A stretch of 64,000 nucleotides of DNA from Biostraticola tofi (lineage in GTDB: Bacteria; Pseudomonadota; Gammaproteobacteria; Enterobacterales; Enterobacteriaceae), in the NCBI RefSeq assembly GCF_004343195.1, contig NZ_SMCR01000012.1, forward strand, positions 25,091-89,090, written 5' to 3'. The notes under the pieces are model-generated. The model did not search any database. It saw only the letters and a list, made by a program, of their open reading frames with translations, and was not told where the DNA came from. The position numbers were made by a program, and so were the translations under genes. This document shows, in pieces, positions 1-10,234 of the stretch (position 1 is its first letter; each line of letters starts with the position of its first letter).

Positions 1-1863
1 GAACAGCGCGGTCGGCTGAATCAGGAAATTCGCGGCCTGGTTGAGCAGAGCAACATGGCATTGCTTAATGAGAACGCCAATAAAGACAGCAAAGTGATAC
101 CGACCCAGCGCGATCTGCTGGCCGGCATTGTCGCCAAGCATTACGCCCGCCAGCATATTTTGCCGCGCGACGTGGTGCTGGCCCATGAGCGTGGCGAGCT
201 GCATTACCACGATCTGGACTATGCCCCGTTCTTCCCGATGTTCAACTGCATGCTGATAGACCTTGGAGGCATGCTGACCCAGGGTTTTAAAATGGGTAAC
301 GCTGAAATAGAACCGCCGCGTTCCATTTCAACCGCCACCGCCGTCACCGCACAGATTATCGCCCAGGTCGCCAGCCATATCTATGGCGGCACCACCATCA
401 ACCGCATTGATGAAATCCTCGCCCCCTATGTGGCGGCAAGTTTTGATAAGCATCATACCGTCGCCATTGAGTGGAATATCCCGGATGCGGAAAACTATGC
501 CCTCTCGCGCACCGAGAAAGAGTGCTATGACGCCTTTCAGTCGCTGGAGTATGAGGTCAATACCCTGCACACCGCCAATGGCCAGACGCCGTTTGTTACC
601 TTCGGCTTCGGACTGGGTACCAGTCGCGAATCGCGGATGATACAGCAGTCAATCCTGCGTAACCGGATTGCCGGTCTGGGTAAAAACCGTAAAACGGCGG
701 TATTTCCCAAGCTGGTGTTTGCCATTCGTGATGGACTGAACCTCAAGTTCAGCGATCCCAATTACGATATCAAGCAGTTAGCGCTGGAATGCGCCAGCAA
801 GCGGATGTATCCGGATATTCTCAATTACGATCAGGTAGTCAACGTCACCGGCTCGTTTAAAACCCCGATGGGCTGCCGCAGTTTCCTCGGGGTGTATGAA
901 GAAAATGGCCGCCAGATCCATGATGGTCGCAACAATCTGGGGGTGATAAGCCTTAACCTGCCGCGCATCGCTCTGGAGTCGGGCCACGATGAGAACCGTT
1001 TCTGGCAGTTGCTGGATGAACGTCTGATGCTGGCCAAGAAAGCGCTAATGACGCGCATAGCCCGACTTGAAGGGGTCAAAGCGCGCGTGGCGCCGATCCT
1101 TTATATGGAAGGGGCGTGCGGCGTGCGGCTCAAAGCAGATGATGATATCGCGCCGATATTCAAAAATGGCCGAGCGTCGATTTCCCTAGGCTATATTGGC
1201 CTGCATGAGACCATTAATGCACTGTATGGCGCTGAAACCCATGTGTTTGATAATGCCGCCCTGCGCGAAAAGGCGGTGGCGATCGTCGCCCGCCTGAAAG
1301 CAGCGACCGAGGCCTGGAAAGCGGAAACCGGCTATGGTTTCAGCCTCTACAGCACCCCCAGCGAAAATCTGTGCGACCGTTTCTGCCGGCTTGATACCGC
1401 TGAATTTGGTGTGGTGAATGGCGTTACCGATAAAGGCTACTACACCAACAGCTTCCACCTGGACGTGGAGAAAAAGGTCGATCCTTACGCCAAGCTGGAT
1501 TTTGAAGCGCCCTATCCGCCCTTGGCTAACGGTGGCTTTATTTGCTACGGCGAGTATCCCAACCTGCAGCACAATCTGCGGGCGCTGGAAGATGTCTGGG
1601 ACTACAGCTATAAAGTCGTCCCCTATTACGGCACCAATACGCCGATAGACGAATGCTATGAATGCGGCTATACCGGCGAATTCTCCTGTACCAGCAAAGG
1701 CTTCACTTGCCCAAAATGCGGTAACCATGAACCCTCGAAGGTGTCGGTCACCCGCCGGGTATGCGGTTATCTCGGTAGCCCGGATGCCAGGCCGTTCAAT
1801 GCCGGCAAGCAGGAAGAGGTCAAACGGCGCATCAAGCACCTGTCGAGCGGCCAGTTGGGCTAA
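1..1863 (+). CDS. nrdD: Anaerobic ribonucleoside-triphosphate reductase, 5'-truncated by window edge
   Basis: Glycyl-radical enzyme that reduces ribonucleoside triphosphates to deoxy forms without oxygen. The frame is open from base 1, so the N-terminal ATP-cone region (about 90 residues of the usual 712) lies outside the window; 620 residues are visible. The glycyl-radical loop RVCGYLGSP sits 32 residues from the C-terminus, as in E. coli (Gly681). A four-cysteine zinc site precedes it (CYEC...CPKC), and the HTANGQTPFVT and NLPRIALE stretches are intact. The activase gene nrdG starts 5 bp after the stop, so the two are co-transcribed. Upstream FNR/NrdR control cannot be seen because the promoter is outside the window. 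Confidence 0.98.
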   Translation, partial: EQRGRLNQEIRGLVEQSNMALLNENANKDSKVIPTQRDLLAGIVAKHYARQHILPRDVVLAHERGELHYHDLDYAPFFPMFNCMLIDLGGMLTQGFKMGNAEIEPPRSISTATAVTAQIIAQVASHIYGGTTINRIDEILAPYVAASFDKHHTVAIEWNIPDAENYALSRTEKECYDAFQSLEYEVNTLHTANGQTPFVTFGFGLGTSRESRMIQQSILRNRIAGLGKNRKTAVFPKLVFAIRDGLNLKFSDPNYDIKQLALECASKRMYPDILNYDQVVNVTGSFKTPMGCRSFLGVYEENGRQIHDGRNNLGVISLNLPRIALESGHDENRFWQLLDERLMLAKKALMTRIARLEGVKARVAPILYMEGACGVRLKADDDIAPIFKNGRASISLGYIGLHETINALYGAETHVFDNAALREKAVAIVARLKAATEAWKAETGYGFSLYSTPSENLCDRFCRLDTAEFGVVNGVTDKGYYTNSFHLDVEKKVDPYAKLDFEAPYPPLANGGFICYGEYPNLQHNLRALEDVWDYSYKVVPYYGTNTPIDECYECGYTGEFSCTSKGFTCPKCGNHEPSKVSVTRRVCGYLGSPDARPFNAGKQEEVKRRIKHLSSGQLG

Positions 1864-1868
1864 AGCAG

Positions 1869-2354
1869 ATGAACTTCCACCAATATTATCCGATTGATGT
1901 AGTCAACGGCCCCGGTACCCGCTGCACGCTGTTTGTCGCCGGCTGCGTGCACCAGTGCCCGGGTTGCTATAACAAAAGCACCTGGCGAATTGATTCGGGT
2001 AAGCCTTTTACCGTTCTGCAGGAGGACCAGATCATTGCCGATCTGCAGGACACGCGCATCCGTCGTCAGGGGCTGTCGCTTTCCGGCGGCGATCCCCTGC
2101 ATCCCCAAAACCTGGGCGCCATCGAGCAGTTGCTGGGCCGGGTGCGGGCAGAATGCGCCGGAAAAGACGTGTGGATCTGGACCGGTTACCAGCTTGCTGA
2201 GCTGTCTGGCGCCCAACAGCGGGTCATCGCATTGGCCGATGTGCTGGTCGACGGCAAGTTCGTGCAGGATCTGCGCGATCCGGCGCTTATCTGGCGCGGC
2301 AGTAGCAATCAAGTGATACATTACCTGCGCAGTCCAGTGGCGCAGCAGGCATAA
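1869..2354 (+). CDS. nrdG: Anaerobic ribonucleotide reductase activating protein (radical SAM)
   Basis: Radical-SAM activase that uses a [4Fe-4S] cluster and S-adenosylmethionine to generate the glycyl radical on NrdD. The cluster motif Cys26-x3-Cys30-x2-Cys33 (GCVHQCPGCYN) is intact, followed by the SAM-binding SLSGGDPLHP segment. The protein is 161 residues; E. coli NrdG has 154, the difference lying in a slightly longer C-terminal tail. It begins 5 bp after the nrdD stop, so it is the second gene of an nrdDG operon. The next gene, gltP, is convergent, and no strong terminator hairpin is visible in the 36-bp gap. Confidence 0.97.
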   Translation: MNFHQYYPIDVVNGPGTRCTLFVAGCVHQCPGCYNKSTWRIDSGKPFTVLQEDQIIADLQDTRIRRQGLSLSGGDPLHPQNLGAIEQLLGRVRAECAGKDVWIWTGYQLAELSGAQQRVIALADVLVDGKFVQDLRDPALIWRGSSNQVIHYLRSPVAQQA

Positions 2355-2390
2355 TCAGTCGATTTACCCACTGCCTGATACCGTGTCGCG

Positions 2391-3710
2391 TTAGCCGATA
2401 TTCTGCACCGGGGTGTTTTTCGGCGACAGGGTACTGCGTTCATATTCAGCGGCTTTGACCGTGTCGAACTGGTTTTCCCATTTGGCAATCACCAGCACCG
2501 CCAGGGCATTCCCTACCACGTTAAGGGCGGTACGCGCCATATCGAGGATGCGGTCGACACCGGCGATAAACGCCAGCCCTTCAAGCGGGATCCCTACGCT
2601 GCCAAGGGTGGCCAGCAGCACCACGAAGGAAACCCCCGGGACGCCGGCGATACCTTTGGAGGTCACCATCAGCGTCAGTACCAGGATGATTTCCTGACTG
2701 ATTGATAATTCGATACCGTACAGTTGGGCGATGAAAATCGCCGCGATACTCTGATACAGCGTGGAACCGTCCAGGTTAAAGGAATATCCGGTCGGCACGA
2801 CAAAACCGGTGATGGCCTTCGGCGCGCCATAAGCTTCCATTTTTTCGATAATGCGCGGCAGGACACTCTCGGAGCTGGCGGTAGAATAGGCCAGGATAAG
2901 CTCTTCTTTCAGGATACGGATAAGCATCATGATACGCAGGTTACAAATACGGGCGACCAGACCCAGTACTACCAGGGCAAACACCACGATGGCGAAATAG
3001 ACCAGCAGTACCAGCTTACCAAGTGGAATAAGCGACGCAAAGCCGAAGTTGGCGACGGTAACCGCAATCAGGGCAAATACCCCTACCGGTGCATAACGCA
3101 TGATCATATGCGTTACTTTGAACATGGTATCAGCCACTGCTCGGAACACATTCAACAACGGTTCTCTGGTCTGGGCGGGTAAAGACGCCAGCCCCAGGCC
3201 GAAAAGTGCCGAGAAGAAAATAATCGGCAGCATGTCCCCTTTTACCATAGAGGCGAAAATATTGGACGGTATCAGTGAAAGTACGGTTCCTGCCAGGCTG
3301 TGTCCCTGGCTCTGGACGGCTTCGGTCGTTTTCTCATATTGAGATATATCCACTGCGCTAAGCTGAGACATATCGATGCCGCTGCCTGGCTGAAACACAT
3401 TTGCCAGGGTGATGCCCAGCACAATAGCGACTGTCGTGATAATCTCGAAATAGAGAATGGTTTTAAAGCCTATCGAGCCCAGCTTTTTCGCATCACCAAT
3501 ACCCGCAATGCCTACGATCAATGTCGAGATAACGATGGGTACGACGATCATCTTGATCAGTCGAATAAATATATCCCCGGCCGGGGAAAGGATATTGCTG
3601 ATTAGCCAATCCCGGGTTTCCACCTGATTATGCAGAATAGCCCCTACACCAATGCCAAGTATAAGCGCGATCAGGATTTGCCACGCGAGGCTAATTTTTA
3701 ACGTTTTCAT
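2391..3710 (-). CDS. gltP: Proton/glutamate-aspartate symporter
   Basis: Inner-membrane H+-coupled glutamate/aspartate carrier of the DAACS (SLC1) family, 439 residues (E. coli GltP 437). The family signatures are intact: the serine-rich re-entrant loop STASSESVLP, the NLDGSTLYQS segment of TM7, and the second hairpin GVPGVSFVVLLATL, followed by the DRxxDMxRTxxNVxGNA motif of TM8. About eight membrane helices and two hairpins are expected. It is convergent with nrdG and divergent from acs across a 532-bp intergenic region. In E. coli gltP and acs are also close but separated by nrf genes, which are absent here. Confidence 0.97.
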   Translation of the reverse strand: MKTLKISLAWQILIALILGIGVGAILHNQVETRDWLISNILSPAGDIFIRLIKMIVVPIVISTLIVGIAGIGDAKKLGSIGFKTILYFEIITTVAIVLGITLANVFQPGSGIDMSQLSAVDISQYEKTTEAVQSQGHSLAGTVLSLIPSNIFASMVKGDMLPIIFFSALFGLGLASLPAQTREPLLNVFRAVADTMFKVTHMIMRYAPVGVFALIAVTVANFGFASLIPLGKLVLLVYFAIVVFALVVLGLVARICNLRIMMLIRILKEELILAYSTASSESVLPRIIEKMEAYGAPKAITGFVVPTGYSFNLDGSTLYQSIAAIFIAQLYGIELSISQEIILVLTLMVTSKGIAGVPGVSFVVLLATLGSVGIPLEGLAFIAGVDRILDMARTALNVVGNALAVLVIAKWENQFDTVKAAEYERSTLSPKNTPVQNIG

Positions 3711-4242
3711 AACAATATTCCTTTCCTGGTTGGCCCCGCTTAAATACTCACCTCATTTCAGGCGCGTATTGTTCGCTAAATCACACGATAGTATTCATGG
3801 AGTACGGGGTCTCTTTTTTTCAAATATCATAAACCAAGTTCGTAATTCAATGCCCTTACGGTAATCACTGTAACAAAGCTTAATTTATACGCGGTTCGCT
3901 TATATTAACTGCTCACTCCTGTTATTTATAAATTGTTACAGGCTAATTCCCTGTTATTTACACAGTTTTTAAATCGTTTAATAACATCAAGCATTGCCCC
4001 TTTTTGCGGCAGCCTCTTTATATAAGTTTTTATAGGGGCAGATCAAGGGGGAAAAACAGTGTTGGTAGCATGAATGCAGCGCTTAATGACTAAATCGTTC
4101 TGCTTATTGGCGCAATTTTAAGCAAGTTTCTAAAACCCCCTGCAAGATGCGTGATCTATCGCGCAAAAAAGAAACAATTCTCCAGTCAATAGGTTTAATT
4201 AACTATCTAGTGACATATTATTAACAAAAAAGGAGGAACCCC
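3711..4242. other. Divergent intergenic region between gltP and acs
   Basis: AT-rich 532-bp region with no convincing open reading frame. It must hold the promoters of both gltP (leftward) and acs (rightward). A possible CRP site lies near its acs end. No insertion-sequence remnant, tRNA or remnant of the nrf genes found next to acs in E. coli was recognised. acs is preceded by a strong AAGGAGGAA ribosome-binding site. Confidence 0.7.
4150..4165 (+). promoter_or_regulatory. Candidate CRP site upstream of acs
   Basis: CGTGA-TCTATC-GCGCA resembles the CRP consensus TGTGA-N6-TCACA: four of five matches in the left half, three of five in the right. It lies about 80 bp upstream of the acs start codon. 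acs of E. coli is activated by tandem CRP sites, which makes the placement plausible. The right half is poor, so this is only a candidate. Confidence 0.35.
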
Positions 4243-6201
4243 ATGAGTTATCCCCACATCTACCCTGTTCCCGCTTCTATCGCCGAGCGTACGCTGTTGT
4301 CGGCAGAGCATTATCGTCAGTTGTACAAGCAATCTGTCACCGAACCCGATTCTTTCTGGGGCGAGCATGGCAAGATCATTGACTGGATCGCGCCCTACAG
4401 ATCCATCAAGAATACCTCCTTTGACCCGGGCCATGTTGATATCCGCTGGTTTGAAGATGGCACGCTCAACGTCTCTGCCAACTGTCTCGACCGGCATCTG
4501 GTTGAGCGAGGCAATCAGACCGCCATCATCTGGGAAGGTGATGACGGTCGCGAGAGCAAGACCGTCACCTACCGCGAACTGCACCAGGCGGTTTGCCGCT
4601 TTGCCAATGTGCTCAAGACACACGGCATCGGTAAAGGCGATGTGGTAGCGATTTATATGCCCATGGTGCCGGAAGCGGCAGTCGCCATGCTTGCCTGCGC
4701 CCGTATCGGCGCCATTCATTCGGTTATTTTCGGCGGTTTTTCTCCGGAGGCCATTGCCGGTCGCATTATCGATTCCAGCGCCAAACTGGTGGTTACCGCC
4801 GATGAAGGCGTGCGCGCCGGCCGCAAAATCCCACTGAAGAAAAACATTGACGATGCGCTGAAGAACCCGGGCGTCAGCACTATCACCGGCGTGATTGTTT
4901 TCAAGCGCACCGGCAAGGATATCGACTGGACCCCCGACCGCGATACCTGGTGGCATGATGCCATCGTGGGCGTGAGCGATAGCTGTCCGCCGGAGGAAAT
5001 GCAGGCCGAGGACCCGCTGTTTATCCTCTACACCTCCGGTTCAACCGGCAAACCCAAGGGAGTACTGCATACCAGCGGCGGCTACCTGGTGTATGCCGCC
5101 TTAACCTTTAAATATGTGTTTGACTACCATCCCGGCGATATCTACTGGTGTACCGCCGATGTCGGCTGGGTAACCGGCCATAGCTACCTGCTATACGGAC
5201 CGCTGGCCTGCGGCGCTATCACACTGATGTTCGAAGGGGTACCCAACTGGCCGGATGCACGCCGCATGGCCCAGGTAGTGGACAAGCATCAGGTCAATAT
5301 TCTCTACACCGCCCCTACCGCCATTCGCGCCCTGATGGCCGAAGGCGACAAAGCCATTGAAGGTACCCACCGCCAGTCGCTGCGGATCCTGGGGTCGGTC
5401 GGCGAGCCAATCAACCCGGAAGCCTGGGAATGGTACTACCATAAAATCGGCAATTCAAACTGCCCGGTGATGGATACCTGGTGGCAAACCGAGACCGGCG
5501 GATTCATGATTACCCCGCTCCCCGGCGCGGTAGATCTTAAACCCGGCTCGGCCTCGTTGCCCTTCTTCGGCGTACAGCCGGCGCTGGTAGACAATACCGG
5601 CACGGTGCTGGAAGGTGCTACCGAAGGCAATCTGGTGATTACCGATTCATGGCCCGGTCAGGCACGTACCCTGTATGGCGATCATGAGCGCTTTGAGCAG
5701 ACCTATTTTTCAACCTTCAAAGGGATGTATTTCAGTGGTGACGGTGCCCGACGGGATGAAGATGACTATTACTGGATAACGGGCCGGGTTGATGATGTGC
5801 TTAATGTGTCCGGCCACCGCCTGGGAACAGCTGAAATAGAATCAGCCCTGGTTTCTCATCCCAAAATCGCTGAGGCGGCGGTCGTCGGTATTCCACATAA
5901 TATCAAAGGCCAGGCGATCTACGCCTATATCACCCTTAACCACGGAGAGATGCCAACCCCTGAGCTTTACAGCGAAGTACGCAGTTGGGTACGGAAGGAA
6001 ATAGGCTCGATTGCCACGCCGGACATCCTGCACTGGACCGATTCCTTACCCAAGACACGCTCCGGCAAGATCATGCGGCGCATCCTGCGAAAAATCGCCG
6101 CTGGCGATACCAGTAACTTTGGCGATACTTCTACGCTGGCCGATCCCGGTGTGGTGGAAAAGCTACTGGAAGAGAAACAATCAATGAACGTACCCTCATA
6201 A
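4243..6201 (+). CDS. acs: Acetyl-CoA synthetase (AMP-forming)
   Basis: Converts acetate, ATP and CoA to acetyl-CoA through acetyl-adenylate; the high-affinity acetate scavenging route. It has 652 residues, exactly the E. coli length. The adenylate-forming signature [12 protein letters not shown] is at about residues 262-273, [10 protein letters not shown] forms the acetate/AMP pocket, and the regulated lysine of the SGKIMRR motif falls at residue 609, the site acetylated in homologues. A strong AAGGAGGAA ribosome-binding site precedes the ATG. It is the first gene of the acs-yjcH-actP operon. Confidence 0.98.
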   Translation: MSYPHIYPVPASIAERTLLSAEHYRQLYKQSVTEPDSFWGEHGKIIDWIAPYRSIKNTSFDPGHVDIRWFEDGTLNVSANCLDRHLVERGNQTAIIWEGDDGRESKTVTYRELHQAVCRFANVLKTHGIGKGDVVAIYMPMVPEAAVAMLACARIGAIHSVIFGGFSPEAIAGRIIDSSAKLVVTADEGVRAGRKIPLKKNIDDALKNPGVSTITGVIVFKRTGKDIDWTPDRDTWWHDAIVGVSDSCPPEEMQAEDPLFILYTSGSTGKPKGVLHTSGGYLVYAALTFKYVFDYHPGDIYWCTADVGWVTGHSYLLYGPLACGAITLMFEGVPNWPDARRMAQVVDKHQVNILYTAPTAIRALMAEGDKAIEGTHRQSLRILGSVGEPINPEAWEWYYHKIGNSNCPVMDTWWQTETGGFMITPLPGAVDLKPGSASLPFFGVQPALVDNTGTVLEGATEGNLVITDSWPGQARTLYGDHERFEQTYFSTFKGMYFSGDGARRDEDDYYWITGRVDDVLNVSGHRLGTAEIESALVSHPKIAEAAVVGIPHNIKGQAIYAYITLNHGEMPTPELYSEVRSWVRKEIGSIATPDILHWTDSLPKTRSGKIMRRILRKIAAGDTSNFGDTSTLADPGVVEKLLEEKQSMNVPS

Positions 6202-6210
6202 CAATAATCC

Positions 6211-6228
6211 CGCCACCTTCGGGTGGCG
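6211..6228 (+). repeat. Intercistronic UUCG-loop hairpin between acs and yjcH
   Basis: A 7-bp perfect stem (CGCCACC / GGTGGCG) closes a UUCG tetraloop in the canonical C(UUCG)G context. There is no following T-run, so it is unlikely to terminate. Its position inside an operon fits an mRNA-stabilising or processing element giving different acs and actP levels (inference). Confidence 0.65.
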
Positions 6229-6268
6229 CATTCCAATCATTACCTCTCACCCTACTGGAGAATCCCTG

Positions 6269-6586
6269 ATGAATGATCTCATTTATCAAAGGATAGCGAA
6301 CAATCCTCTGTTCCATGAACTGGTGCGCAAGCGCCAGCGCTTCGCTCTGTTCCTATCGATGATTATGCTGGTGCTGTATTACGGATTCATTCTGCTTATC
6401 GCCTTCGCCCCCGGCTGGCTGGGTACGCCGATCCACGAGGGCACCAGCGTGACGCGCGGTATTCCCCTGGGTATTGGTTTGATAGTGGTGTCGTTTGTTC
6501 TGACCGGCGTTTATGTCATACGCGCCAACGGTGAATATGACCGCCTGACACAACAGCTCCTGCGCGAGGTGCAGCATAATGATTAA
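6269..6586 (+). CDS. yjcH: DUF485 inner-membrane protein YjcH
   Basis: Small inner-membrane protein of the DUF485 family, 105 residues (E. coli 104). Two hydrophobic helices are visible at about residues 27-50 and 65-87, flanked by charged segments. The family is nearly always encoded between acs and actP and is thought to assist the acetate permease; no enzymatic role is known. Its stop codon overlaps the actP start by 8 nt, indicating translational coupling. Confidence 0.95.
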   Translation: MNDLIYQRIANNPLFHELVRKRQRFALFLSMIMLVLYYGFILLIAFAPGWLGTPIHEGTSVTRGIPLGIGLIVVSFVLTGVYVIRANGEYDRLTQQLLREVQHND

Positions 6587-8237
6587 ACGTCACGCTTTCG
6601 TTTCAGTTCCGCTGCTGGCGGCTCCTTTCATGGTGCAGGCCCAGGCGGTAAGCGGCGCAGTTGAACGCCAGCCGCTGAACGTCCAGGCCATCATTCTGTT
6701 TGTGCTGTTCGTGGCCGGCACTCTCTATATTACCTACTGGGCATCCAAGCGTACCCGTTCGCGCAGCGACTACTACACCGCCGGCGGCAACATTACCGGT
6801 TTTCAAAATGGACTGGCGATATCAGGCGATTTTATGTCGGCGGCCTCTTTCCTCGGCATCTCGGCGCTGGTCTATACCTCCGGTTATGACGGGCTGATTT
6901 ATTCGTTGGGCTTTCTGGTCGGCTGGCCGATTATCCTGTTCCTTATCGCAGAACGGTTGCGGAACCTGGGCCGCTATACTTTTGCCGATGTCGCCTCCTA
7001 TCGGCTCAAGCAAAAACCAATCCGCACCCTGTCGGCCTGCGGCTCGCTGGTCGTGGTAGCACTGTATCTGATTGCCCAGATGGTGGGGGCCGGCAAGCTG
7101 ATCCAGCTGCTGTTCGGTTTGAATTATCATGTGGCGGTTATCCTGGTCGGCATACTGATGGTGCTGTATGTGCTGTTCGGCGGCATGCTGGCCACTACCT
7201 GGGTACAGATTATCAAGGCGGTGCTGCTGCTGGCGGGGGCGTCGTTCATGGCGCTGATGGTGATGAAAACCGTCAACTTCAGCTTCGACACCCTGTTTAC
7301 TCAGGCGATGGCGGTGCACAGCAAGGGTCAGGCAATCATGCGCCCCGGAGGATTGGTATCAGACCCGATATCGGCCCTGTCGCTCGGTCTGGCACTGATG
7401 TTCGGCACCGCCGGCCTGCCGCACATCCTGATGCGTTTCTTTACCGTCAGCGATGCCAAGGAAGCGCGTAAAAGCGTGCTGTATGCTACCGGATTCATGG
7501 GTTATTTCTATTTCCTGACCTTTATCATCGGTTTTGGCGCCATTCTGCTGGTGGGGGCTAATCCGGCATTCAAAGACAGCGCTGGCGCACTGCTGGGCGG
7601 CAACAATATGGCGGCGGTACACCTGGCTAACGCCGTCGGCGGCAACTTCTTCCTAGGGTTTATCTCAGCGGTAGCTTTTGCCACTATCCTGGCGGTCGTT
7701 GCCGGCCTGACGCTGGCCGGCGCGTCCGCGGTATCCCATGACCTGTACGCCAGCGTTATCAAGGAAGGCAAAGCCACTGAGCGCGATGAACTCAAAGTAT
7801 CGAAGATTACCGTGGTGATATTGGGATTTGTTGCTATCGGCCTGGGCATCCTGTTCGAGAAGCAGAATATCGCCTTTATGGTGGGGCTCGCCTTCTCCAT
7901 CGCCGCCAGCTGTAATTTCCCGATAATTCTGCTGTCGATGTACTGGTCGAAGCTGACCACCCGCGGGGCGATGATCGGCGGCTGGCTGGGTCTGGTGACC
8001 GCCGTGTCGCTGATGATCCTGGGGCCGACTATCTGGGTCCAGGTGCTGGGACATGCCGCACCGATTTATCCGTATGAATATCCGGCCCTGTTCTCAATGC
8101 TGGTCGCCTTCATCGGCACCTGGTTATTCTCGATTACCGACCACTCGGTGCAGGGACAAGAAGAGCGGAAACTGTTCTTCAATCAGTTTATTCGTTCACA
8201 GACTGGGGTAGGCATTTCCAAAAGCGTCAATCACTGA
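6579..8237 (+). CDS. actP: Cation/acetate symporter
   Basis: Sodium:solute symporter family (SSS) acetate/glycolate permease, 552 residues (E. coli ActP 549). A cleavable-looking N-terminal signal (ending near MVQAQA) precedes about 13 membrane helices; the SSS core [14 protein letters not shown] and the [18 protein letters not shown] first helix are present. It is the third gene of acs-yjcH-actP, overlapping yjcH by 8 nt, so it brings in the substrate of Acs. A strong inverted repeat follows the stop. Confidence 0.97.
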   Translation: MIKRHAFVSVPLLAAPFMVQAQAVSGAVERQPLNVQAIILFVLFVAGTLYITYWASKRTRSRSDYYTAGGNITGFQNGLAISGDFMSAASFLGISALVYTSGYDGLIYSLGFLVGWPIILFLIAERLRNLGRYTFADVASYRLKQKPIRTLSACGSLVVVALYLIAQMVGAGKLIQLLFGLNYHVAVILVGILMVLYVLFGGMLATTWVQIIKAVLLLAGASFMALMVMKTVNFSFDTLFTQAMAVHSKGQAIMRPGGLVSDPISALSLGLALMFGTAGLPHILMRFFTVSDAKEARKSVLYATGFMGYFYFLTFIIGFGAILLVGANPAFKDSAGALLGGNNMAAVHLANAVGGNFFLGFISAVAFATILAVVAGLTLAGASAVSHDLYASVIKEGKATERDELKVSKITVVILGFVAIGLGILFEKQNIAFMVGLAFSIAASCNFPIILLSMYWSKLTTRGAMIGGWLGLVTAVSLMILGPTIWVQVLGHAAPIYPYEYPALFSMLVAFIGTWLFSITDHSVQGQEERKLFFNQFIRSQTGVGISKSVNH

Positions 8238-8248
8238 CCTCTGACAAC

Positions 8249-8276
8249 CTTCAGCGGCGCCAAGGCGCCGCTGAAG
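8249..8276. terminator. Hairpin between convergent actP and yjcE
   Basis: An 11-bp perfect inverted repeat (CTTCAGCGGCG / CGCCGCTGAAG) around a 6-nt centre lies between two convergent genes. It lacks a clear T-run on either strand, so it may act as a shared, possibly Rho-assisted, 3' end or as an mRNA 3' stabiliser. Confidence 0.6.
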
Positions 8277-8286
8277 CCCGGCCGAT

Positions 8287-9933
8287 TTATTCGTGTTCGA
8301 CCAATATCGCTTCCAGCAAGTCCAAATCCCGCAACAGCTTAACCAGCGTTTCATTGCTGATTTTCTGTTGGGCGCGCAGATGATAGTACTCACCTCTTTC
8401 GGCACGCAGCGCGTTCAGACGCATCCGCCGTTCCAGATCCTCGATAAGCCGCGCATTGCCCTGTTCATTGTTGCCGTCCGCCCGCCGTCGCAACGTGCCG
8501 ATGACCCGGGAGCTGACTTCACTGAGCAGTTGGGTATCCAGGTTTTCATCTGCACTGCTGGCCAGTCGCTCTTCCATCTTCTGCAGACTGACGATGGCCA
8601 CTTCGGCAGCAGCGGCCCGCGCCATGCGTTCCTCTTGGCGATGGTGAGCCTTGTCTGACACCTCAACGCCGCGCAGCAGCATCGGCAGGGCAATCACGCC
8701 GCAAATCAGCGAGAACAGTATGACGCCGGCGGCAATAAACACCAGCTGGTAGCGGGCCGGAAAAGCAGTGCCATTGCTGAGCAATAGCGGTATGGATAAC
8801 ACACCGGCCAAGGTGATAGCACCGCGGACGCCGGCAAACGACGCAATCAGAATTTCACGGGTCGAGTAATTGCCGAATACCAGCGGCCGTTTTTTCATAA
8901 AGCGCTGGCTGAATTTCTTCATCAGCCATAGCCAGCCAAAGCGCAGGATCATCAGCGCTGCGTAAATCACCACCACATCGGCAAACAGCATCCAGGTTTC
9001 GATGGTGGGATCCAGCTCCGCCTGGGTGATGGAGGTCTCCAGGATGTCCGGGAACTGCAGCCCCAGCATGATAAACACCATGCCGTTAAACACGAACTCC
9101 AGCATCGCCCAGACGCTGTTGGCACGCAGCCGCATTGCCAGCGGCGCATTGCGGATAATGCCCGACTGGCCGATGGTCATACCAGAGGCTACCGCCGCCA
9201 GGATGCCAGAAACGCCAAGATGTTCGGCAATCAGATAGGCGGCAAACGGCAGCAGCAACAACAACATGGTCTGGGTTGCCGGGTCATCGCCGCTCCAGCG
9301 ACTGATAAGACGTAGCGATTTACTGTAGGTCCAGGTAACGGCGATCCCTGCCAACAGGCCGCCTACCGCAACCTTGATAAACTCGATAGATGCACCGCCG
9401 ACGGTAAACACCATGGTGCCCATCGCCACCGCAATAGCGAATTTCAGCGACACCAGGCCGGAGGCATCATTCATCAACGCCTCGCCCTGCAGGATGTCCA
9501 TCAGCTTTTTAGGTATCCGCCCTTCGCCGACGATACCGGAGAGCGCAACCGCATCGGTTGGCGACAGCACTGCCGCCAGCGCCAGGGCCGCAACCAGCGG
9601 AATGCCCGGCACCATCCAGTAAATCAGATAGCCGACGCCTACCACGGTAATCAATACCAGCACCAACGCCAGGGCCACAATCTCGCCGCCATTACGCAGG
9701 AACTCCCGCGCCGGCGTTTTCCAGCCATCGGCAAACAGCAGCGGCGGGATAAACAGCACCAGGAACAGCTCGGGGTTAAAATCCACATGCAGCCCGAATT
9801 GCGGCCAGGCCAGCAACGCCCCCAGGGCAATCTGCATTAATGGAAGAGGGATCTGAAACGGAAGAAGGCGCGTAACCACCCCTGACAAGGACACCATCAG
9901 AGTGAGGATAAGAATCGTAAAAAATATTTCCAT
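8287..9933 (-). CDS. yjcE: CPA1-family Na+/H+ antiporter
   Basis: Monovalent cation/proton antiporter of the CPA1 family, 548 residues with the start chosen at 9933 (E. coli YjcE 549). That ATG begins MEIFFTIL as in E. coli and has an AAGGA ribosome-binding site 5-6 nt upstream; longer versions add 18 non-conserved residues. The core SPTDAVALSGI and GEALMNDASGLVSLKFA motifs, holding the cation-binding Asp pair, are intact, followed by about 12 membrane helices and a cytoplasmic tail of about 120 residues. Ion specificity cannot be told from sequence. Confidence 0.95.
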   Translation of the reverse strand: MEIFFTILILTLMVSLSGVVTRLLPFQIPLPLMQIALGALLAWPQFGLHVDFNPELFLVLFIPPLLFADGWKTPAREFLRNGGEIVALALVLVLITVVGVGYLIYWMVPGIPLVAALALAAVLSPTDAVALSGIVGEGRIPKKLMDILQGEALMNDASGLVSLKFAIAVAMGTMVFTVGGASIEFIKVAVGGLLAGIAVTWTYSKSLRLISRWSGDDPATQTMLLLLLPFAAYLIAEHLGVSGILAAVASGMTIGQSGIIRNAPLAMRLRANSVWAMLEFVFNGMVFIMLGLQFPDILETSITQAELDPTIETWMLFADVVVIYAALMILRFGWLWLMKKFSQRFMKKRPLVFGNYSTREILIASFAGVRGAITLAGVLSIPLLLSNGTAFPARYQLVFIAAGVILFSLICGVIALPMLLRGVEVSDKAHHRQEERMARAAAAEVAIVSLQKMEERLASSADENLDTQLLSEVSSRVIGTLRRRADGNNEQGNARLIEDLERRMRLNALRAERGEYYHLRAQQKISNETLVKLLRDLDLLEAILVEHE

Positions 9934-10234
9934 GCTTTCCTTAGTCTCTATCTTTACTTGAGTCATGATAGTAGAACATTCATCCACGCAGTGAAACCGC
10001 TTATCGCTGGGGTGAAAGCGATCGCCGGACCCGGCGGTAAGGTACCAGGCCTCATGGACGGAATTTCAAGTACGCACAGGAAATGACTGAAAAAGAAGGG
10101 AAATAAAACTATCGAGTCGCTGACATAGATGTCGCATAAGTTGCCAAGACGGGGAGCATCACCGGTTCATTTGAGAACATTCCGCCCCACGCCTAACTGC
10201 GCATGGGGCCATAGGGCATAAAGCGGGGCCGAGA
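9934..10234. other. Intergenic region between yjcE and ghxP
   Basis: 301 bp between two leftward genes. It should hold the yjcE promoter and the 3' end of the ghxP transcript. A weak, bulged inverted repeat (GCCCCA.../...TGGGGC) lies near 10186-10210 without a T-run. No ORF or mobile element was recognised. Confidence 0.5.
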